DNA from: Solilutibacter tolerans | GTDB taxonomy: Bacteria > Pseudomonadota > Gammaproteobacteria > Xanthomonadales > Xanthomonadaceae | Direction: 5' to 3' | DNA: 64,000 nucleotides | Assembly (NCBI RefSeq): GCF_900155935.1 | Contig: NZ_FTLW01000001.1 | Span: 496,001 to 560,000 of the forward strand | Shown: positions 15,960 to 24,589 of the stretch, one piece after another | Numbering within the stretch: the stretch's first letter is position 1 | Layout: every line of letters starts with the position of its first letter | Notes under the pieces: model-generated | Database searches by the model: none | What the model was told of the DNA's origin: nothing | The model's input: only the letters and a program-made list of their open reading frames with translations | Translations under genes and position numbers: made by a program

Positions 15960-18051
15960 ATGATTGCTCTCCCACGTCGGCCTTTATCGATCGCGCTTAT
16001 GGCCGTGATCAGTACACTTCCGCTCACCCTGCACGCGCAGAACACGGCATCCACCTCACAAGAACAGCAAAAAGACAGCAAAAAAACTAGACCATGTCGT
16101 GGTCACAGCCTCTGGTTATGAGCAGGTAATCTCCGAGGCTCCCGCCAGCATCAGTGTGATCACGGCGGAGCAACTGCGTTCGCGTCCGTACGAAAACCTG
16201 GCCGATGCTGTTCGCGATATCGAAGGTGTTTCGGTGCAGGGCTATGACCCAGGTACAACCGATATCCTGATCCGGGGCATGCCCGGCGAATACACGCTCT
16301 TGCTGGTTGATGGAAAGCGCCAAAGCACACGCGAGACGATGAATCGTGGCACTACCGGCGTACAGGCCAACTTGTTGCCGCCGCTGGATGCGATCGAACG
16401 CATCGAAGTTATTCGTGGTTCGATGTCATCGCTGTATGGATCGGATGCGATTGGCGGCGTCATCAATGTCATCATGCGCAAGCGCTTGGACCATTGGCAG
16501 GGTTCGGTCACGCTGGCGGGCACCCACAACGAACACGAGGAGCATGGCAATTCGCGAAGCGCCTCATTCTCGTTTGGCGGACCGGTGACAAAAAATGTGA
16601 CGTGGCAAGCGTGGGGCGGTGCACGCGGTCGTGACGAGGACGATATTTATTACCCGCGCAGCTTCACCTCTGGTGCGGATGACACGCGCCAACGCAATTT
16701 TGGTACGCGCTTCGACATCCAGTTGGCCGAGTATCAACGGTTGACGATCAACGCCGGCAGTGACCGTTTGCAATACACCGCGCGTCCGGGCCTCAGTCTG
16801 GCCGACGGTGCGCCGGTCAGTGCATTCACCCGTGATTTGCATGAGCGCCATAATGCTAGCGTCGGATATGCCGGTCAGTTCGATCGCTTCAATCTTGATC
16901 TCAGCCTGATGCAGGAGCAGGCGCGCTACACAAGCTGGACCCAAGGTGTGCGTACGGCCGCCCAGCCGGAACTGACCAATACCGTGTTCGATGCAATGGT
17001 GACCATGCCGCGTGAACGTCATACCTTGAAAGCAGGCATGCAATACATGGATGCGCGGCTGAAAGGCATCGGCAATCAGGACATGGTAAGCGGCTACCGT
17101 AATGTGGATGAAGCAGGGCGCCGCACTTGGTCGCTATTTGCGGAAGACGAATTCCAGGCAACCGAACGCCTGAAGTTGACGGGCGGTTTGCGCGCAGACA
17201 AGGCCGGTGATTTCGATACTCACTTCAGTCCGCGTTTGTATGCAAATTACAAATTATCCGAGGGATGGAGCCTGCGTGGCGGCATGGCAGACGGCTTCAA
17301 AGTGCCGACCTTGCGCCAATCAACGGCTGGCTATTGCATGAGCACCGGCGGTGGCGCGCTTGTGCGCGGGCCGTTGTGCGGCAATCCAGATCTTGAACCT
17401 GAGAAAAGCCGCACGTTTGAAGTTGGCATTCGCAAGGATGCAGAGACAGGAAGTTTTTCCGCCACGCTCTTTGATACAGACTTCGAGAATCGCGTGGTGA
17501 GCTATGGCAGTGGTGGGGTTGATCCGGTCAACCCGGCGCGTCCCTTGTATGTCTACGACAATATTTCCAGTGTTCGCTTGCGCGGTGTCGAGTTGGCGGG
17601 CGAATGGCAGCCCAATGCGCGCTGGCGCGTCGGCGGCAATTACACGTTCACCCAGTCCGAGCGTCATGGCGGTGGTGAGCCGGCTTTTGATGGTGGCTCG
17701 TTAGACGGTGAGCCGTTGGACATGACGCCGGAGCATGTGGCTCACGTCAATGTGGCTTATGTGATGAGTGATGCGGTATCACTCAATGCGTCGGTGCATT
17801 ACGGTGGCGAGCAGCGCTATGCGGGGTTCCGCAACGGCGCAACCAATGTGCGTACGCGACCTGCGGCCACGACGTTTGATCTGGGAATGCGTTGGGATAT
17901 CACTTCCAACCTGGCTCTGGATATGGCGCTATTGAATGCAACCGACAACGTCGTGCCCGTGGATCCGCGAGGCCGCTTTGAAGGCCTGGATGGCAACTGG
18001 TACGTCGATGAGGCCCGTCGGCTGTGGGCCAGCCTGACTTTCCGCTTCTGA
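15960..18051 (+). CDS. TonB-dependent siderophore receptor, frameshifted in its leader
   Basis: Outer-membrane ferric-siderophore receptor, about 696 aa if the frame is restored. The ATG at 15960 opens a clear signal peptide (MIALPRRPLSIALMAVISTL, then LTLHAQ) and a Gln/Lys linker, but this frame stops about 53 codons on. The rest is in the +1 frame from about 16087: TonB box DHVVVTAS, plug domain (SVITAEQLRSRPYENLADAV; LIRGMPGEYTLLLVDG; IERIEVIRGSMSSLYGSDAI) and a barrel ending WASLTFRF. Removing one base from the A7 tract at 16080-16086 joins both. The first start codon in the downstream frame, GTG 16099, would lack signal peptide and most of the TonB box. This may be a pseudogene, a phase-variable gene or a sequencing error. 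Fur-like box upstream, terminator downstream. Confidence 0.85.
16080..16086 (+). repeat. A7 homopolymer at the receptor frameshift
   Basis: Seven consecutive A's sit at the point where the reading frame changes from the signal peptide to the receptor body. Six A's would give a continuous frame (S-K-K-L-D-H-V-V-V). Such tracts are prone to slippage in replication, transcription and sequencing. Confidence 0.9.
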
Positions 18052-18058
18052 TGTTGGT

Positions 18059-18088
18059 GCCGGGCGTGCATAGGCGCGCCCGGCTTTT
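18059..18088 (+). terminator. intrinsic terminator after TonB-dependent receptor
   Basis: A GCCGGGCG / CGCCCGGC stem is followed by TTTT, 8 bases after the receptor stop codon. Confidence 0.75.
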
Positions 18089-18242
18089 GCAGGCCATCAC
18101 ACGCACGCAACAAGCGATGACCCAGCAAGGGCGTCGTGGCTTGATGGAGTGCGTGCGCAACGCTGCTGGTTGTCAGGGGTATGCTGCGCGTCTCGTAATC
18201 CCTTGGCTTGGGGTAACAGCGCGGCAGCAATAGCTGTTTTGA

Positions 18243-19424
18243 TCAAGATTTCTGCGCTTTCCGGTGCACATCATGCACCGCATAACCGAGGGCGCGATTG
18301 GGCAAGTTGAAATAGGACGGGTTTTGCAAGGTCATCGCGGTATCGCGCAGGCCGCTGTCCCAGTGTTCGTTCATGGCCAGTGCGCCGAAAGCGTAGTCCT
18401 TGAACTGTTCTTCGTGCGGCTTGGCTTGATAGATAAGCTGGATGATGTTGAAGACGCGATCATCCAGCCACGGAGCGAAGGCTTCTTCCAGTTCATCCGG
18501 CACCTTTTTCTCCGGCAAAAGCTGTATCAGATCGCCCAGCGCAGTGCGTAGCCGCTGCGTGTGGGCCACGGTATCGGTGCCGTGGCGGGTGCGGCTGGAG
18601 TACTGGATGTCTTTCGCGCGTTCGAGCACATCCATCATCGTCTGGGGCCTATGTCCATTCGCGCTCCACAAATCTACCTGCAAGGCCAAGGTGTCCTTGC
18701 GCGGCCATTCGTCGAGGATGTGCTCCAGCGGCGTATTGGAGACGATGCCGCCATCCCAATACCAGCGGCCTTCGATTTCAACCGCCGGGAAGGCTGGCGG
18801 CAGCGCGCCCGAGGCCATGATGTGCTCGGCGTCAATGGTCATCTCGGCGCTGTCAAAGTAGCGGAAGTTGCCGCTTTCGACATCGGTGGCGCCGACCGTG
18901 AGCCGAATGCTGTCATCGCGGTTGATACGGTCGAAGTCGATCAGACGTTCAAGCGTGACTCGCAATGGCGCGGTGTTATAGAAGCTGGTCGCGGCGTCGC
19001 TTCCATCACGCAGCAGGAAGGGCGAGACGGTGCGCGCCTCGAAGAAGCCGCGCTGGCCCTGCCAGAGTGCGGCCACGGCGCTCATCGATGCCGCCCAAGC
19101 TTCCAGCATTGGATTCATGGGTGCCAATGACAACCACTGGCGGATGGCGGTGGCCGGCATGGTCAACGCGCCGCCGGGCTCGCACACGGTTTCCCAGAAT
19201 TCGCGCAGGCGGGGAATACGATCGTCGGGCGCGTTGCCGGCGATGATCGCCGCGTTGATCGCGCCAATCGAAATGCCCGCGTACCAGTTGGGGCGAATGC
19301 CGGCCTCGTGCAAGCCTTCATACACGCCGCACTGATAGGAGCCCAACGCGCCACCGCCCTGAAGTACCAATGCAACGGCGGGGTACTGGGCAACTTTATC
19401 GATGAGAGACTTGCGGTTCGTCAT
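18243..19424 (-). CDS. patatin-like phospholipase with DUF3734 C-terminus
   Basis: A 393-aa patatin-family lipid acyl hydrolase. The glycine-rich oxyanion loop is LQGGGALGSYQCGVYEGL (about residues 20-37), the nucleophile serine lies in YAGISIGAINAA, and the dyad aspartate lies in YWDGGIVSNTPLEH. The C-terminal ~130 residues fit DUF3734. The ATG at 19424 (MTNRKSLIDKVAQ) is chosen; an upstream extension runs through an inverted repeat and is Arg/Cys-rich, so unlikely. It lies downstream of, and on the same strand as, 3-hydroxybutyrate dehydrogenase. This pairing occurs in PHB-using bacteria and suggests a role at granules or in lipid turnover, but the substrate is unknown. Confidence 0.86.
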   Translation of the reverse strand: MTNRKSLIDKVAQYPAVALVLQGGGALGSYQCGVYEGLHEAGIRPNWYAGISIGAINAAIIAGNAPDDRIPRLREFWETVCEPGGALTMPATAIRQWLSLAPMNPMLEAWAASMSAVAALWQGQRGFFEARTVSPFLLRDGSDAATSFYNTAPLRVTLERLIDFDRINRDDSIRLTVGATDVESGNFRYFDSAEMTIDAEHIMASGALPPAFPAVEIEGRWYWDGGIVSNTPLEHILDEWPRKDTLALQVDLWSANGHRPQTMMDVLERAKDIQYSSRTRHGTDTVAHTQRLRTALGDLIQLLPEKKVPDELEEAFAPWLDDRVFNIIQLIYQAKPHEEQFKDYAFGALAMNEHWDSGLRDTAMTLQNPSYFNLPNRALGYAVHDVHRKAQKS

Positions 19425-19445
19425 CAGATAGCAACAGCGCTCAAA

Positions 19446-19552
19446 GAGGCGTGTGACCGGCGCTCGTGCGAGCGCGCCAAGGACGGCGCGCGCCCGCGAA
19501 TCGGAGCAGGAAGCGCAGCCTGAGCGGCGCACGAGCGCCGGTCACATGCCTC
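19446..19552. repeat. 25-bp inverted repeat flanking 57 bases
   Basis: Arms at 19446-19470 and 19528-19552 are complementary at 24 of 25 positions (core GTGACCGGCGCTCGTGCG). The left arm runs into a second short palindrome, GCGCTCG-TG-CGAGCGC. The 57-base interior is GC-rich with no open gene. It lies between bdhA and the patatin gene, within the likely transcript. It could be a small mobile-type repeat or a long RNA hairpin. Confidence 0.8.
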
Positions 19553-19590
19553 AACTGCGCAAGGTGCATAGTTGCGATGCTTTGCACGCA

Positions 19591-20382
19591 TCACTGCATG
19601 AACCAACCGTGGCTCACCACGATGCTCTGGCCCGTCAGCGCATTCGTCTCGAACGCGGCCAGCGTCAGCGCGACATTCGCCACATCGTCCACCGTCGTGA
19701 ACTCGCCATCGACCGTGTCCTTCAACATGATCTTCTTGATCACCTCGTCCTCGCTGATCCCGAATTCCTTCGCCTGCTCCGGAATCTGCTTGTCCACCAG
19801 CGGCGTGCGCACGAAACCGGGGCAGATCACGTTGGAGCGAATGCCCAGCGGGCCGCCTTCCTTGGCAATCGTGCGGGCCAGGCCCAACAGACCGTGCTTC
19901 GCGGTCACGTAAGGTGCCTTCAGTGGCGAGGCCAGATGCGAATGCACCGAGCCCATCAGGATGATCGCGCCCGGTGCCTTGCGGCGCTCCATGTCCTTCA
20001 TGCATTCGCGGGTGGTCAAGAATGCGCCATCCAGATGGATCGCCAGCATCTTCTTCCAGTCCTCGAACTTGAAGTCGGTGATCTTGTTGATGATCTGGAT
20101 ACCGGCGTTCGACACCAGCACATCCACCTGGCCAAAGGTCGCGACCGCCTTGGCAATGCCATCGACGACCTGCTGTTCATTGGTGACATCCATCTCCACA
20201 CCCAGCGCTTCGCCGCCCGCATCGCGGATGGCCTGCGCGGTGGCCTCGGCCGCATCAAGCTTCAGGTCGGCGATGACCACCTTGCCGCCGTTGTGGGCGT
20301 AGACCTCGGCGATGCGTTTGCCGATGCCGCTGGCGGCGCCGGTAACCACGCAGACCTTGCCGTTCAATGGGATGTTCATCAT
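19591..20382 (-). CDS. bdhA: 3-hydroxybutyrate dehydrogenase
   Basis: A 263-aa short-chain dehydrogenase that oxidises D-3-hydroxybutyrate to acetoacetate with NAD. It has the Rossmann motif TGAASGIG near residue 14, SNAGIQ, and the catalytic Ser/Tyr/Lys ([21 protein letters not shown] region, YVTAK). The segment [20 protein letters not shown] is characteristic of 3-hydroxybutyrate dehydrogenases. AAGGAG lies before two adjacent ATGs, so the start could be one codon later. It precedes the patatin gene on the same strand. With PhaZ it completes the first steps of polyhydroxybutyrate use. Confidence 0.9.
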   Translation of the reverse strand: MMNIPLNGKVCVVTGAASGIGKRIAEVYAHNGGKVVIADLKLDAAEATAQAIRDAGGEALGVEMDVTNEQQVVDGIAKAVATFGQVDVLVSNAGIQIINKITDFKFEDWKKMLAIHLDGAFLTTRECMKDMERRKAPGAIILMGSVHSHLASPLKAPYVTAKHGLLGLARTIAKEGGPLGIRSNVICPGFVRTPLVDKQIPEQAKEFGISEDEVIKKIMLKDTVDGEFTTVDDVANVALTLAAFETNALTGQSIVVSHGWFMQ

Positions 20383-20493
20383 GGAAAACTCCTTTGGTGC
20401 GATGCAGCAATCATGGCGCGCCGCATGATAGGGCGGTGTGAATGCCCCGATCATCAGCGATGTCGTGTTGATGCGACATCGTCCAAATGGCCA

Positions 20494-22212
20494 TCAGCGG
20501 CCGATGGGCGTCTCGAACTTGCGTAAATCCGGCAAGTCCTGTGGCACGCCTTGGGCGCTGCAGTAGCCGGCATCGCACAAGACCTTGCGCAAACGCGGAT
20601 TCGCTTGCAGCAGGAAATGGAAAATGGTGTTCTGCTCCACGCTACCGCGCACGGCAAAGCTGCCCGGGCCACGCGCCCAGATGCCGACGTCATCGCCGCC
20701 ATGGGTTTCCGCGCGCATCGGCACCATCGATTCCTGCAGGTAGTCCGGGTGCTCGGTATCGACATCGGTCAGGTTGGGTCGGCCATTCGCGGCTTGCTGC
20801 CAACCGCTGGAGTCGAAGCGGGCGTTCTTTGGGCCCTCTTGCTGCTGGTCAGTCGCGCCGACATAGCCCGGGCCATTGGCGTAATTGAGCGTGGTGTAGG
20901 GCAGGCCGGTCGCATCCAAGGCGTAACGGGCCGGATCGCCGTCCTCGCCGCTACCGCCCTTGACCTTGCCGAGGATCGGGTTGCCGCGTGTCGGATAGCC
21001 GACGAAATTCATCGTGTGGGCATGATCGGCGGTGACCAGAATCAAGGTGTCATCGGGGTTGGTCATCTCGGCCACAACGCGCACCGCATCAGAAAGTGCA
21101 ATGGTGTCGGTCAGCGCACGGAAGGCATTGCCAGCGTGATGCGCGTGGTCGATGCGCCCGCCTTCGATCAACAGAACATAGCCGTTCGGGTTGTGCTGCA
21201 GCCGGGTGATCGCCGCGCGGGTCATCTCGGCCAGCGAAGGCTCGCCCCCCTTGTCCGTGGCGCGGTCGTGCTCGTAGTTCATGTGGTCGGGCTCGAACAG
21301 GCCCAGCAGCGGCACATCGGCTGGGGCGCCATCCAACTGCGTCTTGTTCCAGACATAGGCGCCGGTCGGGTGGCGATGCTTCCACTCGGCGATCAGATCG
21401 CGGCCGTCCAGGCGTTCGCCTACCTTGTCCTCGTGCTCGGGGTCACGTTGATCGGTGGGCAGGAAACTCTTGCGACCACCGCCCATCAACACGTCTGGAC
21501 CGTTGCCATAGGGCGATTCGATCTGTTGGCGGGCGATGTCGATGCAGCCGGCGGCTTTTGCCTCCGCAGGCAGGTCGCTGTCGTTCTCCCAGTTGCGGTC
21601 AGCCGAATGCGAGAAGGTCGCGCCGGGGGTGGCATGCGTCACGCGGGTGGTGGTCACAACGCCGGTGGCCATCTGGCTTGCCGCGGCCAGCTCCCACAGC
21701 GACATCACCGGCGCGTTGCGTGCGGCGCTGCAATCACCGCGCGGCGCCTCTTGGCCGATCGATAGAACGCCGAGGCGTGTCTTCACGCCCGTCGCCATCG
21801 CTGACATGGTGCCGGCGGAGTCCGGGGTTTGCGAATTGGTGTTGTAAGTGCGACTGAGTGCAGTGGCGGGAAACTCCTCCCAGGCCAGCTTCTGCTCCTC
21901 GCCGGGGTGGCCGGCGCGCTGGCCTTCCAGGATGCGGGCGGCAGCGACCGTCGGCAGGCTCATGCCATCGCCCACGATGAGGATCAGGTTCTTCGCCCGG
22001 CCGGTCATGGCGCCGCGTTCTGCCGCTTGGGCGGCGCCGTTCCTGAACCACCACGCGGCTGTTTCACCGGTGGGGCGCTGGATCGAAGGGACATCCACCT
22101 TGATCGATGTCGATACTGCGGGTGGAGGACTGGCTGGGCCGTGGGTGGTGCAGGCGGCCAAGAGGACCACCGGCAGGGCGATGAGGGCGGGACGCAGACT
22201 GTGACGTGGCAT
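20494..22212 (-). CDS. alkaline phosphatase, lipoprotein type
   Basis: A 572-aa phosphomonoesterase of the PhoA superfamily. The N-terminus is a lipoprotein signal with lipobox LLAAC (Cys at about 21), so it is probably anchored to a membrane. Metal and active-site motifs are GDGMSLPTVAA, TPDSAGTMSAMATGVK (nucleophile Ser), EGGRIDHAHHAGN, VTADHAHTMNF and ETHGGDDVG. It frees phosphate from organic esters in the periplasm or at the surface. No clear Pho box or strong Shine-Dalgarno was found upstream. It is divergent from the DAACS symporter. Confidence 0.88.
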   Translation of the reverse strand: MPRHSLRPALIALPVVLLAACTTHGPASPPPAVSTSIKVDVPSIQRPTGETAAWWFRNGAAQAAERGAMTGRAKNLILIVGDGMSLPTVAAARILEGQRAGHPGEEQKLAWEEFPATALSRTYNTNSQTPDSAGTMSAMATGVKTRLGVLSIGQEAPRGDCSAARNAPVMSLWELAAASQMATGVVTTTRVTHATPGATFSHSADRNWENDSDLPAEAKAAGCIDIARQQIESPYGNGPDVLMGGGRKSFLPTDQRDPEHEDKVGERLDGRDLIAEWKHRHPTGAYVWNKTQLDGAPADVPLLGLFEPDHMNYEHDRATDKGGEPSLAEMTRAAITRLQHNPNGYVLLIEGGRIDHAHHAGNAFRALTDTIALSDAVRVVAEMTNPDDTLILVTADHAHTMNFVGYPTRGNPILGKVKGGSGEDGDPARYALDATGLPYTTLNYANGPGYVGATDQQQEGPKNARFDSSGWQQAANGRPNLTDVDTEHPDYLQESMVPMRAETHGGDDVGIWARGPGSFAVRGSVEQNTIFHFLLQANPRLRKVLCDAGYCSAQGVPQDLPDLRKFETPIGR

Positions 22213-22312
22213 CGATTCTGGGCATGACGATATGAGGCCCCATTATGCGTGGGCTTTGTGGCGCCCCGATGGCTGCGGTATCGTCCATCGATCTTTGCCC
22301 CGGGAAATCCCG

Positions 22313-23644
22313 ATGTTCGATTGGTGGTTCCGCATCAAATTCTGGAAGCGCGTGGTGTTGGGCTTCGTGCTCGGTGCCTTGGCCGGCTGGGCGTTCGGGC
22401 CGAATGCCGAGACCTGGTTTGGCTGGCTGGGCGACCTGTACGTCACCATGATCAAGATGATCGCGGTGCCGCTGGTGTTCTTCGCGGTGATCAGCGCGGT
22501 CTCGGCCCTGTCCGGGCAGAAATCGATGGCGGCGCTGGGCGGACGCACCTTCCTGTGGTTCGCGATCACGGCGGTGTTGGCGGTGTGCGTCGGGTTGGGC
22601 GTGGGTTTGGTGATGCAGCCCGGTGCGGGGGTGGAGGCGCTGACGGTCGACACCGACTACAAACCGCGCGAGGTGCCCAGCCTGCTCAACGTGTTGCTGG
22701 GGATCGTGCCGGCGAACGTCTTTCATGCGCTGACGGGCATCGGCACGACGACCAATGCGGCTGGCGAGACCGTGCTGGCCGCTGGCAAGGGCTCGATCCT
22801 GCCGGTGATCTTCGTCGCCGGCCTGATAGGTTTTGCCATCGTCAAGCTGGGCGAGAAGGTGGCCGAGGCGCGCAAGCTGGCCAGTCAGTTCAGCGACATC
22901 TGGATCCAGATCACCAAGTACGTGCTGGAGTTCACCCCCTTCGGCACATTCGGTTTGATCGCCGCGTTGGTCGGCGCCTATGGTTTCGAGAAGTTGTTGC
23001 CGCTGGGCAACTTTGTCATCGCGCTGTATATCGCCTGTGCGATTCAGATCGTCGTCGTGTACACCAGCTTGCTGCTGGCGCATGGCCTCAACCCGCTCAA
23101 GTTCTTCCGCGGCGCGGCACCGGCGATGCAGATCGCGTTCGTCGCCTCGTCCAGCTTTGCGGCGTTGCCGGCCAGTCTGCGCTCGGCCACGCATAACCTG
23201 GGCGTCAACAAGGATTACGCCAGCTTTGCAGTGCCGCTCGGTGCCAGCATCAAGATGGATGGCTGCGGCGCGATCTACCCGGCGTTGGCCGCCGTGTTCA
23301 TCAGCCAGTACATGGGTATCGATTTGTCGCTCAATCAGTACGTAATCATCGCGCTGGCATCGGTATTGGGCAGCTTTGGTACCGCAGGTGTGCCGGGCAC
23401 GGCAGTGGTGATGGCGACGGTGGTGTTGTCCGCCGCCGGTTTGCCGCTCGAGACCATCGGTTATCTCTACGCCATCGATCGCGTACTCGACATGATGCGC
23501 ACGATGACCAACGTGACCGGGCAGGTGCTGGTGCCGGTGCTGGTGGCGAAAGAAACCGGCATGTTGGATCAAGGTGTGTTTGATGCGGCATCCACCAACG
23601 TGGGAATCGAGACGGATTCGCATTCCGTCACGTCTCGCGAGTAA
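22313..23644 (+). CDS. dicarboxylate/amino acid:cation symporter (DAACS)
   Basis: A 443-aa inner-membrane carrier of the glutamate/dicarboxylate symporter family, starting MFDWWFRIKFWKRVVLG; GGGAA precedes the ATG. Family motifs are the serine-rich reentrant loop FVASSSFAALPASLR, GASIKMDGCGAIYPAL, GTAGVPGTAVVM and AIDRVLDMMRTMTNVTG. Several hydrophobic helices span the length. The substrate (C4-dicarboxylate, glutamate or another) cannot be fixed; the NMDGTA motif reads KMDGCGA. It is followed at once by a hairpin containing the ribosome site of the bacterioferritin-like gene. Confidence 0.85.
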   Translation: MFDWWFRIKFWKRVVLGFVLGALAGWAFGPNAETWFGWLGDLYVTMIKMIAVPLVFFAVISAVSALSGQKSMAALGGRTFLWFAITAVLAVCVGLGVGLVMQPGAGVEALTVDTDYKPREVPSLLNVLLGIVPANVFHALTGIGTTTNAAGETVLAAGKGSILPVIFVAGLIGFAIVKLGEKVAEARKLASQFSDIWIQITKYVLEFTPFGTFGLIAALVGAYGFEKLLPLGNFVIALYIACAIQIVVVYTSLLLAHGLNPLKFFRGAAPAMQIAFVASSSFAALPASLRSATHNLGVNKDYASFAVPLGASIKMDGCGAIYPALAAVFISQYMGIDLSLNQYVIIALASVLGSFGTAGVPGTAVVMATVVLSAAGLPLETIGYLYAIDRVLDMMRTMTNVTGQVLVPVLVAKETGMLDQGVFDAASTNVGIETDSHSVTSRE

Positions 23645-23653
23645 TCCGCATAA

Positions 23654-23686
23654 TCCTCCGCATCAACACCAAAGTGATGCGGAGGA
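23654..23686 (+). promoter_or_regulatory. hairpin holding the Shine-Dalgarno of the bacterioferritin-like gene
   Basis: A perfect 12-bp inverted repeat, TCCTCCGCATCA / TGATGCGGAGGA, with a 9-base loop (ACACCAAAG). The 3' arm contains the full ribosome site GGAGGA (23681-23686), 7 bases before the ATG at 23694. No T-run follows, so it does not look like a terminator of the symporter gene. Folded, it would block ribosome access. Any trigger (heat, protein, small RNA) is unknown. Confidence 0.75.
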
Positions 23687-23693
23687 AGACACC

Positions 23694-24161
23694 ATGAGCA
23701 GAACCATTGATCCGGCCATCAAGAACAAGGCCATCGAGACCCTCAACACCATCATGGAGTTGGAGCTTGCTGGCGTGGTGCGTTACACCCATTACTCCTT
23801 GATGGTGTACGGCTACGGCCGCATCCCGATCGTGTCGTGGATGAAGTCGAATGCCGATGAAAGCCTGGCGCATGCCCACAAGGCTGGCGAACTGGTCACG
23901 TTGCTCGGCGGCCATCCGTCGCTGAAAATCGGGCCGCTGCTTGAAACCGAGCAGCACGACATCGGCGACATGCTGCGCGAGAGCCTGGCGCACGAGGAGA
24001 AGGCGCTCAACGCCTATTACGATCTGCTGGCTTTGGTTGAAGGCAAATCGGTGTTGCTGGAGGAATACGCGCGCCAGCAGATCGAGAACGAAGAACTGCA
24101 CGCCGACGAAGTGAACAAGATGCTGCGTCGTCCGGGCGAGATCGCCGCGTTCAGCGAGTGA
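23694..24161 (+). CDS. bfr: bacterioferritin-like ferritin family protein
   Basis: A 155-aa four-helix ferritin-like protein. Diiron-type ligands are visible in MELELAGVVRYTHYSLMVYG, SNADESLAHAHKAGEL, and near the C-terminal half in LAHEEKALNAYYDLLAL and QIENEELHADEV. It resembles bacterioferritins, which store iron and often bind haem between subunits through a methionine; which methionine would do so here is not clear. The start has a perfect GGAGGA site, buried in a 12-bp hairpin. It is downstream of a symporter gene and ends before a strong terminator. It probably stores or detoxifies iron. Confidence 0.83.
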   Translation: MSRTIDPAIKNKAIETLNTIMELELAGVVRYTHYSLMVYGYGRIPIVSWMKSNADESLAHAHKAGELVTLLGGHPSLKIGPLLETEQHDIGDMLRESLAHEEKALNAYYDLLALVEGKSVLLEEYARQQIENEELHADEVNKMLRRPGEIAAFSE

Positions 24162-24205
24162 TTGCGTCTGCCGCTTGAACCGCGGCGAACATGGCCCGAT
24201 ATTGG

Positions 24206-24238
24206 AAGGCGAAGGCGCGATCCTTCGCCTTTCTTTTT
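24206..24238 (+). terminator. intrinsic terminator after bacterioferritin-like gene
   Basis: A 10-bp stem (AAGGCGAAGG / CCTTCGCCTT) with loop CGCGAT is followed by TCTTTTT, 44 bases after the stop codon. Confidence 0.85.
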
Positions 24239-24260
24239 GCAGATCACGTGGAGAACCGAC

Positions 24261-24527
24261 ATGGCCACCGGTTGGGCCGGCGATGGCGCCGTGCAGGATC
24301 AAATCGACGCGACGGTGAAAGACGCGATCAAGCGTGCACGCAGTCGCATGCCCACAGGCGAGAGTCTGGCTGCTTGCGAAGAATGCGACGCGAAGATTCC
24401 CGAGGCGCGGCGCAAGGCCGTGCCGGGCGTGCGCCTGTGCGTGCCTTGTCAGGAAGCCCACGACGCGGATGAGGCTAGCAACGCTGGCTATAACCGTCGC
24501 GGGAGCAAGGACTCGCAGCTGCGCTGA
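24261..24527 (+). CDS. DksA/TraR-type C4 zinc-finger protein
   Basis: An 88-aa protein with a zinc finger C-x2-C ... C-x2-C (CEECDAKIPEARRKAVPG, then LCVPCQE) at about residues 38-63. A short helix precedes it (DQIDATVKDAIKRARSRMP). It resembles the small YbiI/TraR-like branch of the DksA family rather than full-length DksA, as it lacks the long coiled coil. GGAG is 8 bases before the ATG. Such proteins may bind RNA polymerase; activity here is unproven. Confidence 0.82.
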   Translation: MATGWAGDGAVQDQIDATVKDAIKRARSRMPTGESLAACEECDAKIPEARRKAVPGVRLCVPCQEAHDADEASNAGYNRRGSKDSQLR

Positions 24528-24589
24528 GCTTGCTTTCGCAGGCAAAGCTGCCACATTGGTCGTTTCGGCCCGTTCCCTTGGAGTTGCTC

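Noticed and set aside
16105-16110. Programmed ribosomal frameshift as the explanation for the split receptor
   Set aside because: No downstream pseudoknot or upstream Shine-Dalgarno-like stimulator was recognised and a +1 shift at AAA-AAA is not typical; slippage or error is simpler.
18089-18242. Small gene between the receptor terminator and the patatin gene
   Set aside because: Short open frames here lack ribosome sites and coding-like composition; no RNA gene was recognised.
19453-20526. 357-codon open frame opposite bdhA, starting in the inverted repeat
   Set aside because: Shadow of bdhA; no ribosome site or domain.
22213-22240. Pho box ahead of the alkaline phosphatase
   Set aside because: One half-site (CGTCAT) is present but the second half at the right spacing does not match.
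22064-23623. 519-codon open frame opposite the DAACS symporter
   Set aside because: Shadow of a clear membrane carrier on the other strand; the product is a His/Arg/Gln-rich string with no family features.
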